From NCBI RefSeq assembly GCF_000003815.2, contig NC_049996.1, positions 8,641,310-8,705,309 on the forward strand: a stretch of 64,000 nt of DNA, read 5' to 3'. The stretch comes from Branchiostoma floridae. Its lineage: Eukaryota > Chordata > Leptocardii > Amphioxiformes > Branchiostomatidae. Position numbers and translations under genes: made by a program. Shown here piece by piece: positions 36,101 to 46,400 of the stretch; the first letter of the stretch is position 1; each line of letters opens with the position of its first letter. The notes beneath the pieces were generated by a model that saw only the letters and a program-made list of their open reading frames with translations, was not told the DNA's origin and did no database searches.

Positions 36101-39100
36101 TGTCCACCGCTTCATGAACGGGACCCTCAGCTCGGTCGGGTCTTCCGCGAACGATCCGATCTTCATCATCCATCACGCGTACGTGGACAGTATATATGAA
36201 GTCTGGCTGAGAAAATTCAGGTAAGGATTTGGTCACAGGGAACGACTTATATTTCTTGTATCCATCCTAGAGACTCTGGTATCAATTTTGTAAACTTAGA
36301 ACAAGCAATGTTAGACAAGGCTTAAATTATGGAGTGAAATGTGTACTAGCCTGGTCCCGACCTCCGGTGGATCATCCCAAAGTATTACCCATTTTCCTGA
36401 CTTTTATATAGTGGGAGTTATTTTTTGATAATGGACGAAATAATGTGTCTACCTTCGCTAAGAAGGTAGATATATGATCGTCTGTCTTTGTAGCTGTGCG
36501 ATTATGGGCAGTGTAACTCGGCAAGCTGTGGATGGATCCTTGTGAGATTCAGTACGAGGGTAGGGGCCAGGAAACCAAAGGTCAAGTTCGATACTGGGCC
36601 CGTAGCAGCTTTTTATAGCGCTACAAAAGAACGTCCGGTTTTAATATCTCGTGTTCTGGACATGCTATGGTCGGGATTTTTGAGTAGCTCTTGCGGTAGA
36701 GCCTAACATAAGTGGTGTAGGTTTGACTTCCCCAAGCAGCTTTAGAACTGCAGTTGCCGATTTTTATTAGAGATTTTGATTCTTACATATTTATTGAAGT
36801 TTGTAAAATGATATTTTGAATATTTTCTGTATCCTTGTGTCCATATAATCAAAACGTGTTTCTCAAACATATCCTTCCACAGACCCAACGTGAGCGCCCT
36901 GATTGCAGAAAATGCGCCCATTGGTCACAACAGGGGTTCCTACATGGTGCCGTTTATACCCCTTCACACCCCCGAAGACTTCTTCACACTAACTACAGAC
37001 TTTGGGTATGAATATGACTACCTCATTGTGATCGGTAGGTGCACAGTCAACGCATTTTCATGTATTTAGAATCATTGTGTAGCCTTCGTCGTCTCTGATT
37101 GATATATGTCAATGAGTATTTTTTTTAATGTGAAGTAGTAATAACTAGAGTTCCACGAACACATACCTTTGCCAAATAAACCAGGTTTGTTATGTAGGAT
37201 GATGTCTGTAGACAAATGCATTACTCATTTCATTTTCTTTATAATTATATGCTTGGACTTGGTTTATAAAATTTCGGCATTGATTATGCAAATTAGATCC
37301 CAAGTTACAATTAATTGATATCAAATTGTATCAAGCATTACTAAAGCTATCAGCATACCAAAAATCATGATGATCCTTTTTCAACTTGATGAAAGTACTA
37401 TAATGGAATGCAGTGGATTTATGAACTTTTCTTAATGAATTATGCAAATTAGCTGTTAATTTCCATAATAAGTATCACATTATATAAGTCTTCACTTAGG
37501 CTATCTACATGCCAAAAATCATGACGATCCGTCAACATGTCCATATTTTGCCTTTAATTATGCAAATGAGATCATCATTTGCATGATAAATATGTATTGA
37601 CATTTCTCTCTTTCTCAGCTACATATGTGACTAATTTTAAAGTCCTATCATGGAATGTAGTGAATATATAAAATATCCTCATTAATTATGCAAATTAGCT
37701 GTTGATTTGCATAATTGGTATCTCATTATCTAGGTCTTCACTTACGCTACCTACATACCAAAAAACATGATGATCCGTCAACACGTTCATATTTTCTCAT
37801 TAATTATGCAAATGAGGCCATCATTTGCATAATTGATATCTATCGACATTTCTCTCCTTCCCAGCTACATATGTGACAAGTTTGAAAGTCCTATCATGGA
37901 ATGCAGTGGATTTATAAATTTCCCTCATTAATTATGCAAATTAGCTGTTGATTTGCATAATTAGCATACCATTATGTAAGTCATCACTCATTCTATCTAC
38001 ATACCAAAAATCATGACGATCCGTCAACACGTTGTAGAGTTATTCTCGTCCAAAGTTCGAAAGGAAACCGGCGCCTGCAGTTCCAAAAAAGCCGCTAGGG
38101 GGCCCAAACTCACAGCACTTACTTTCTGTTTCAAGGACTATCTACCACTCAAAAATCATGATCACAGCATGTCCAGAACACGAGATATCAAAAATTGAGG
38201 TTCTGCTGCAGTACCTTAGCAAGCCGCTAGGGGGCCCATTATCGAACTTGACCTTCGTTTTCCCGACCCCTACCCACCTACCGAATATTATCGGGATCCA
38301 TCTAAGGCTTCTTGAGTTATGCTGTTAACAGACAGACACACAGACACACAGACACACAGACTCACAAGCCCAAAACATAACCTTAGCCATTCTGGCAAAG
38401 GTAATAAGTTAATGCTTACTCCCTGTCATTGGCTATCAAATGTGTCACAAAAAAACATGAAACATAATCTGAGCAAGATTTAACTGTATTGTCGAAACGA
38501 AGCTTCTTTGATTATTCTCTTTGAGTTTAAGAAGTGCATTTTCAGCAGCTCTTTGTTTGACTTGTATTGGTAGTGGCTGCTACCTGAAACGACCACAGAC
38601 ATTATACAAACTGTATAACTATAAGATAACACGAATATTAAACATTACTAGTATATAACGCCCTATCCAAAACATACCCAGTTGCTTGAGTAACATGAGT
38701 ATTCCTTGAAAAGACATTTGGAGAGTTCGACGTGTTCTCGATATAACGACACACATGTACGAAAAGACCCAACAACATTGTACTTCTGGGCCCTAGTAGA
38801 TATTCAACTTAACGTTTCATGTTTTGCACACATCTTGATGTAGCCTGGTGTGAGGATTTGGGCTTTCTAAAGTTCTGCGTACGGCATGTTGGCAGGGAGC
38901 ATGACGACACACATGTACGAACGAAAAAACAACAGCATTGTACTTCTGGGCCACCGTAGACAACAGCCTAGCTATATATATAACGTTTCGTGTTTTGCAC
39001 TCATCTAGATGTGGCCTGGTGGGAAGACTTGGGCTTCCTGAAGTTCTACGGCATGTTGGCAGGGGGAATGACTATATAACTACACACATGTACGAATGAA

Positions 39101-39621
39101 AAAAAAACACATTGTACTTCTAGGCCACCGTAGACAACAGCCTTATATTTATATAACTTTTCGTGTTTTGTTCTAGATGTCGCCTGGTGGGAAGACTTGG
39201 GCTTCCTGAAGTTCTACGGCATGTTGGCAGGGGGAATGACTATATAACTACACACATGTACGAATGAAAAAAAAAACATTGTACTTCTAGGCCACCGTAG
39301 ACAACAGCCTTATATTTATATAACTTTTCGTGTTTTGTTCTAGATGTCGCCTGGTGGGAAGACTTAGGCTTCCTGAAGTTCTACGGCATGTTGGTAGGGG
39401 GCATGATGATCGCCGGGATGCTGCTGGTCGTTACCGTGGCAACCACCAGGCGCTTCTGCTGCCAGGCCCGGCAGATCTACCGGCCCAAGATCCGCAGGAT
39501 CGTGCGGGTCCCGGTCGGGCCCGATCCGGCAGAGACCGAGTCTTCCGGCGGGGAGACCGAAACAACGCCGCTGATCAACAAGCAGGAACCGCAGCCGAGA
39601 TACGCCGTGGTTTATTTGTGA
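33187..39621 (+). CDS. tyr: Tyrosinase (type I membrane copper monooxygenase)
   Basis: Oxidises tyrosine and DOPA to dopaquinone, the first step of melanin synthesis. Exons: 33187-33925, 35139-35227, 35588-35816, 36067-36220, 36883-37034, 39344-39621, all GT-AG and phase-consistent, 546 aa (human TYR 529). The start ATG gives a clear signal peptide ([16 protein letters not shown]). A Cys-rich region with an EGF-like [20 protein letters not shown] follows. CuA ligands are His182 (AWMHYYVS), His204 and His213 ([17 protein letters not shown]). CuB ligands are His362 and His366 ([11 protein letters not shown]) and His389 ([12 protein letters not shown]). [14 protein letters not shown] is typical of the vertebrate TYR/TYRP/DCT family. 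The C-terminus has a membrane span at about 467-487, a basic stop-transfer (RRFCC) and E527-TTPLI, an acidic di-leucine motif for melanosome or lysosome sorting. The ligand set fits copper enzymes; TYR versus TYRP1 activity cannot be settled by motif alone. Confidence 0.95.
34055..34092 (+). repeat. Duplicated 3' edge of tyrosinase exon 1
   Basis: GACGGCTGTGGTGAGTGCGA + CATGTTGTTA copies the exon 1 end and donor at 33917-33947 (GACGGCTGTGGTGAGTTGGG). It includes an intact GTGAGT donor but is preceded by the AACAAACAAAC simple repeat and a stop codon in the reading frame. Confidence 0.8.
34093..35138 (+). other. Tyrosinase intron 1, remainder
   Basis: About 1.0 kb of AT-rich DNA. Nothing recognised apart from the exon-edge copy just upstream. 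Confidence 0.6.
36446..36690 (+). mobile_element. Repeat fragment, left arm of an inverted pair around tyrosinase exon 5
   Basis: The order GGATGGATCC, AGGGTAGGGG, AAGGTCAAGTTCGATACTGG, TATCTCGTGTTCTGGACATG is found in reverse complement at 38160-38300. The left end has the CCTTCGCTAAGAAGGT motif, matched by GCCATTCTGGCAAAGG at 38386-38401. Confidence 0.8.
37280..38405 (-). mobile_element. Repeat element with internal ~250-bp tandem units, right arm of the inverted pair
   Basis: Contains about two and a half tandem units (from ~37404, ~37656 and ~37900) with TTAATTATGCAAATTAGCTG, CATTTGCATAATTG, ATACCAAAAATCATGACGAT and CCGTCAACACGTT blocks. It ends in the 245-bp segment inverted relative to 36446-36690 and an (ACACAGAC)n run. 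A related copy lies at 58320-58890. No coding frame. Confidence 0.75.
38740..39343 (+). repeat. Three truncated tandem copies of the tyrosinase terminal exon
   Basis: Units of ~168 bp repeat the acceptor region and the first ~60 exon bases ahead of the real exon at 39344. Copy starts are about 38837 (acceptor lost, TTG for TAG), 39009 (acceptor CATCTAG) and 39177 (acceptor TTGTTCTAG, identical to the real one). The last two read [20 protein letters not shown] then M-T-I and a TAA stop at 39077-39079 and 39245-39247, in the same phase as the true exon. Confidence 0.9.
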
Positions 39622-39719
39622 TTACACTCAAGCTTTTGTGGGGAAATGGTCTGTATTAGCATGAAAGCTCATCTGTGTTGATATGATCCATATTGAAGTA
39701 TTTAACTGTCAGTCAAAAC

Positions 39720-39725
39720 AATAAA
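39720..39725 (+). other. Polyadenylation signal of tyrosinase
   Basis: AATAAA 99 bases after the stop codon. Confidence 0.6.
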
Positions 39726-39857
39726 ATTCGAGGTGAGCAATTTGTTGTGTTGACTGTTTAAAACTATTAAGTATAAAAATCGTCTGTATTTTGTTTTTAT
39801 AAGATATGTATATCTAGACAGTTTCCAAAGAATCTTGTAAGATATTAAATGGTTAGA

Positions 39858-40060
39858 TTAGGTCTACGTCACATTTCCAAACCGGACCCGACCGGGAAGC
39901 TTTCGGGAACGAACAGTATACGTACGATATAAATGACACCAAAGTACACAAGACAGAAAAGTCGTGGGCATTATATGTGTTTATTTTTAAGGCTACATTA
40001 ATTTCTATGTTTCGTTTCCACAAACAGCCCGGCCGGGCCCCGGTTTGGAAATGTGAAGTG
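39858..40060. mobile_element. MITE family A, copy 1
   Basis: About 200 bp with long GC-rich inverted termini (ACGTCACATTTCCAAACCGG / CCGGTTTGGAAATGTG) and a shared interior (CGATATAAATGAC, TTTCCACAAACAGCCCGGCC). Four more copies are in this window, at 45066, 49970, 57284 and 57509. Confidence 0.8.
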
Positions 40061-43056
40061 TGCAATGTATCTACGCTCACATAAATCAGAAGACTCTTTT
40101 AATTCAGAATAGACTTGTTAGTGGTGCACGTGTAGGGGTAGTTAAAACTCTAGTTAAAACTATTCAAAAAACAGTATTTTCGACATTTTATTCAGAACAA
40201 AGCAAAAGATGTCGGGAAGAAAGAAATCATAGACAGAAATCATGGACTTGTATACCCTTTCTTTGATATACAGACATTGTCAATCACTACAGTTGGAATC
40301 AAATTCTTTGTATACAATATCAATGAAAGATGAATAAATTTCACGTAATGTACAGTTGATGGTTATGATAAAGGCAAAGGAACTCCTTTTAGAAAACCTC
40401 AATGCAGTAAAATCTCTTTTATACTCATTCTGATCCCAGTATTATATATACCAGATATTTACAGCTTTCACAGCTGTCTGTGTAATATTGAAGCTGTGTC
40501 TAACGTTAGAGATAGAAGAGAAGTAGTATAAGTCATTCTATCGTGTGTACTGTTTGGGGTGCAATAAACTGGTTTGTCGTCCAAAATGCTTGTCAATTTC
40601 ATAGTACTCTTCGAACCTTCAAATTCTCCCTACCGGAGTGGTTCTTAACTACATGAACTAAATAACCTTTAACTAATGTGGGCAAGCTTAGACCATACCT
40701 GTAACTGTATATGTTTCCAGATTGAGCCAATGTTTGCGACGAAAAGGAGTATTGCCAAGGATGTTAGGTGACACTGTGATTTTAGGCCCTCTATTGCGCA
40801 ACACAAATTGGACGTCTGTTCTTCAAGGTCGACCTGGTCTTGGCGATTCAGTGACCCGGAAAACCTGAGCTCAACGTTTATCCGATTTCTTCCACAGTAG
40901 TGTACATGTGCATGCATGCATGGGACTAATTCCACTGAGCAGTAAATAGCGTGGATTTTGTTTGAAAACTTGTGTTAAACTTTCATTTGTAAACATGGCA
41001 GTTAACATGACATCTAACTGGAAGTCTTTTACCCGGATGGATGCTTCGGCAGCGTTGAATAAGACCATATCACAGTGTCCCTGTTTTATGAGTTCTCGAA
41101 AATACGAATTCAATACACACCATGAAGACTCAGACACTGTCGACTTTCACTTACAGCCCATATTACACTAGCCTGAATAAATCGCGCTGCTAGCGGTTGC
41201 CACCACCAAGGTGGGGGTCATTAAAGCCAGCGAGTGCCGCTTATTTTGAATCCTTAACGAAGTTCTTTTGATGACAAAACGCATCTTATCATGGTTTGCG
41301 TGTTTTGTTGTCCTTTCGGTCACACTTGTACATTTTGCGCGATACAAACACAAACCCGATTTAGGCCGCAGCGCTATCGTTGTCCAGTGGAATGACGGCC
41401 TTTGCTGTTGTTTTGTTATTGCCGCCTCCGCGTCAAAGGCTTTGACATTTAAAATGCGTCCTCACTGTTAATAATCTTATAACAAACACGTTAGACCACA
41501 TTTTAGACAGAAGTGAGTACGCGGCACAGAACAGTACGGAAAGGTAAGATCGCTTCATATTGTCTCACAGGTGGAGATTTATCTACTCTACATATTCTAA
41601 CTCAACACAAAAAGTTCGGAAACTCGATTTTGGACGATCATATATATGCATTAATTGTATTGTGTTGACTTTTGTTCTGTTGTGTGGTGTGGTGTGGTTG
41701 TAATCTTAAATTCACCGGAATTTCGCCACTCTACTATTATCAATCATTTGCATAGTCAGCTCTCGTGGATGTAGGATCAAAACTAATATGATTTCATTGC
41801 AATACGCTTTCCAATCATTCATACTACTGTAGTACGGAAACATGCTTGATCAAAATCACTTAAACAGTGCTTTGAGGACGGACTTCAAGGACATGTCAAT
41901 ACAATGCCCTTCAGCAGAAATACACTTTACAAAGCCTAACGCTACTAGACTGTGTTGAAACTTGTGGCTGTATTTACCAGCGAAAAGCCATGAACATTGT
42001 ACGAGGGGTGATCAATACGTCCTCGGCCTCACCCAGAAATAATAAGCACAACTCGGATTTCTAAGCATAGATGCCAAGTATAAAGTCTTATATGAATGTG
42101 TACCAAAATTTCAATTAGTGTGCTCATTACTTTGCAAGCGAGACCCAGTAATGCTAGGTAAGGAAGACGGAAAAAAACATGGACAATTGAGCTGCGACCT
42201 GAGGTGTGCGGGTCAACTTGCGCTACTGAAAGTCAGACACCCACTTCTTTCTGCTTGAAATAGTCAGAGAATCATTATCAAACATTTTGACAATGTTTTT
42301 GTTAATGACAAAGAATTGGCGGCATGGAAAACTCGACCCACACATGTCTGATCACAATTTAGCGTTGTTTTTCTCGCCACTTACCTTCTAATTAGTAAAA
42401 TACGAATGTCTGGAAAGTAACGACTGCAATGATTTCAAATTTAGAGGATATTTATAAAAGGCTTTATACTATGATGTTGTGCTTCGAAATCATGAGTTGT
42501 GCTTATTATTTCTGGGTGAGGCCGAGGACTTATTGTTCACCCCACGTATATCAGTATATGTCCACCAAGTCGGTTGAAGTGGGAGTATCAATTCCAGTTA
42601 ATAAACCTTGCAGCAACCATTGTGTTCTGATAATTACTATCTGATGCCCCACCTTGGTTCATGTGAGGACACCGTCCTTCAGGAGTAACCCATCCAGTGG
42701 CAATCAGACTTGTCCTCCCTTGACCCGAAAGGTGGTTTTAACAGAATGTGTCAGAAAGGTCGTACCAGCACGTGGTTCTATCGCTTTGTTCTCGAAAATG
42801 TTGCCTTTCTAGTCTCATGTGCTCTCGCTGCACGATGTGTCTCAACATTTCCAGCATTGACAGAAGAAGTCACGTATGGGTTAGGGCATAGGATGTAGTA
42901 TGTTGTATGGTATGTATTGCTTTTCCATATTGCCATTGTTCTCATCTTGTTTTTAATGTTTACCAAATTGATGCTGTTCTTTGTATGTGGCAGTAACTTG
43001 AGTGCAGTACCACCTTGTCTTAACGCAAATAATGACTAAAAAACAAAACAGTGTTT
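40061..43056. other. Intergenic region between tyrosinase and the first multicopper oxidase
   Basis: No coding exon recognised. Contains the transposon at 42002-42546; otherwise unique-looking AT-rich DNA. Confidence 0.6.
42002..42546. mobile_element. Non-autonomous Tc1/mariner-like element
   Basis: Ends form imperfect inverted repeats over about 55 bases: CGAGGGGTGATCAATACGTC and on at the left, and its inverse ending ...TTGTTCACCCCACG at the right, including CTCACCCAGAAATAATAAGC. Flanked by TA on both sides. The 545-bp interior has no transposase frame. Confidence 0.8.
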
Positions 43057-43372
43057 CACCCCTATATTCGGTCTGTCATGGTACTTTCCTATAAAGTTGT
43101 GCCCACTTTGAGATATACTATTCTTGTTTTGTGGCTCAGAACAGAGACGGGTGGGTAGGTTCTCTCAAGACTACCATTGCGGCTGCCCCTTCGACATCCT
43201 TTACAAAAAAAATATTTAAAAAGTTTCTACCCCTATATCCGGACCTTCTTGGTTCGTTCCTAAGTTGAGCTCACTTAAAGATTATCACATTGTTCCGTGG
43301 CTCCGAACAGAGACGGGTGGGTATATAGCTGTCTCTGTGGCTATCCGTTCGACATCCTTTGCTACATCCTCT
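43057..43372 (+). promoter_or_regulatory. Duplicated promoter block of the first multicopper oxidase
   Basis: Two tandem ~150-bp blocks. Each holds CCCCTATATYCGG at its start, GAACAGAGACGGGTGGGT (43139 and 43305) and TTCGACATCCTTT (43189 and 43349). The downstream block has TATATAG at 43322-43328, about 85 bases before the ATG, and is the likely core promoter. The same block occurs once before the second oxidase gene (55965-56100). Confidence 0.65.
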
Positions 43373-43406
43373 CAACCACCACGCAGATCGGACAGCCCAG
43401 TCGACC

Positions 43407-46400
43407 ATGGTTAAAGCCAGGCTGCTAGCCTTGCTGGGGGTCCTTTTGTGGAGCCCGGACCTTGTACTGTCCAGCTGCAGCATGGCCAACCCCTGCAAAA
43501 ACTTCACAGGTGAGATCTTAAGCACATTTGTACGATCGGACGGGGAACTAAGGGTATTCTCTGAGACTATTGTGAATGGAAAATGCAGTTTTTGTCACAC
43601 CTGTACCAAGAGCTACTCAGCACCTTAGTAGTGACCACGTCCAGCGAAATAATAAACGTTAAACAAGGACAACAACAACAACAAAGCTTTCACCACCAGT
43701 AATGTCTCTCCCCTGGTTACGTTTCGATGACTATCGGCCATTTTCTCCAGGTATTTGAGAATTATGGCTGTGGAAAACAAAACTCCGATATCCTATGTTC
43801 TACCAACTTGATGCAACTATTTTCTCGATTATTGCGAATGTGTTATACAAAACTTGTGTTATACAGCTGACAAAAGTTGTCGTAAATCTTTGTCACTCGT
43901 CTTTGCTGATTCTTTCACCACAATAATAATGGTGTGGCCAATGGGACGCGTTGATTCGCTGACAACTTCGCAGAGATTCCCTAGTGTACCGTTTGCTTTT
44001 CATTTATCACTATTCAAGAGAACATCGTCTTTGTGTAGCCATACATCAGTGTAGGTATGCTAAAAAAGTTATCTTTAGGACATTCACTGGTTTTGACGAA
44101 GCATCACTTTTGTTTTTACAAGCTCGCATTCCGCTTAGAAAACGTTAACCCACTTTCGTACCGCTTCTTCCCTCTCCCTCTAACACGATATATTATCTCT
44201 AACACTGAGAAAGATCGGGGCATGTTTTCGACTGTTATTACTGGTAATCTTGGATTTTAACAAGTAGGACGAAGCAGACAAATGTTTGTTTTGCAATCAG
44301 AGTAAGAGGAAATGATAGTTCTCTTCTGAAGTCCTTGTCGGCGATATGAATGCTTTCTGAAGTCACAGTAAACAACTACAATGTAATGTGGATAAAATGA
44401 AAGATATGACCAAGATACCCTGTATGTACTACAGTACTTCAGCGTATGAAAACACACAAAAACAGAAAAAAAAACTCTTGTCTTCAAGCTACGAATGGCA
44501 TTTAAAAAGTTTTAAAAAATCTATGTTTCATACTTCCAGTATATAGTGAAACTTTGACGCGAAGGACATACATGCACTCTACAATTGTAAACGAATACAA
44601 AACAGATAGAGAATTTGCCGACGTCAAAACATGAGCTTTCAATGAAGTTTGACGTTTTGAATTTCCAACGTGTTCTGGTTTCACAGAAATATGACTTGAT
44701 TAGCATATTCTTTTCTTCTTGTACAGTTCAAAAACCAAAACAGTCGCGTTTCTCTTTTCCTGCTATGTGCCGAAGATAATCTCCCTGGTAACCAATACCA
44801 ACACACTGTTTACTATATACCACAGAGATAAAACATGGCACAAAATAAGGACTTGCGTTGCTCGGTAATTGATCTTAAGTGTTCCGATCGTCTTCGATAC
44901 TTAAGACGAGAAATTATGCGTTAAGTCATCTTAAATGCAAGGAACAAAGGTGAGGATGAGTTAAGATATAAAGTTGCCTCTGGGGCACAAAAACAAGGCT
45001 TTTTCTGGAACCTATTTTGGCACTTTACTTTCTTCACTTGGATTTTGAATACACGTCCCGAGTAAGGCTAAGGTCACATTTCTAAAAAAAAAGGACCGAC
45101 CGAGCAGTTTGGGGGAACGAAAAGTACGATATAAATGACAAGGAAAACACACAAATATTTCAACAGCATGCCTTGTGCTTATTTATTGGCATAAACTTTA
45201 ATTGATCGTTTCCGCAAACAGCCCGGCCGGTCCCTCGATAGTTGATATGTCGTAGACCTTTTGTGATGTAGGTTTGAATCTTAACCAGAACGATTTAGGA
45301 AAATGTAGGTGTTGATGTATAATATGATATGGTTGTCCAATTCTTTTCTAAAACTACATCTTAGCGAAGAGAAACTTACCGATATCTTTCCTCTATCATA
45401 GGAACAGTAACTTGATACCGATAAGGTATGTCGCTATGCTGGGAAAATTGAGCTTCTAATATACCTGATAATATGGCCGTTTGTTTCTGGGCGGCATAAT
45501 TTACATGTTTCTTTGTTCGGTCGTGGTTGTTTTTATGTATTCGAACTGATGCTGATATCCTTATGTGTAATTCAAGGGGTGGGTGTGTCTGTGTGTGTGC
45601 GCGATTCCCCAAATGCACAACAAAGTGTTGCCATTATCCACGTCACATTGACGTTCCATGTCACAAAGGCTTCGTGTCATTTCAACTTGAGAAGTTTCAG
45701 AGGACTGATCAAAAACTTATTGGTAATTATTAGAACTTAACTTTGTGTACAGAAATTACAGTATCAATTACTGTTACAAATGAATCCTCATACATTAGAT
45801 GGTGATTCTTTCCACAGTCGGAGATGACCTTGTGCGTCCGGATGAGTACTACTCCAGGAACGAGACGCATCTAAACGTGACGTTGACAGTTGACATCGGT
45901 GACGTCACGTTTGACTGGTTGACCTTCCAGCGCCGCCTGTACAACGGGAAGATGCCCGGTCCTACTCTCAGGGTCCGTCCGGGGGACACGCTCAACATTA
46001 AACTGGTGAGAACGCTAGAGTGAAGGGTGCAATCAGACGAGCGTGTTTGACAAATCCGTATGTGGTCCGTATTGACATTTTTTCGCACGAAGTTTTACGC
46101 ACCTCATACGTATCTCAATCACGTTGTGTCAGTTTTTGGTAAGTTATGTGTACTGGGTCTTACTGTGCGTATACCTGCCTGAAGCTGTGTACCTAAAACT
46201 GACACAAAACGATTAGGATTCGTATGATGTACGTATTGTGCATCCAACTGCGTACGACCTCAAACGGGCTTGACAAAAAATGCTAGTGTCACCGCTAGTG
46301 TCAACGCGTCTATTCGCGTGCGTATGAGTTGCGTATTGCATTTGTGCAACTCTTCTTTTTTTCAGGCAAAGTTTGCAGGGAAAACGTTGTATCACTTTGA

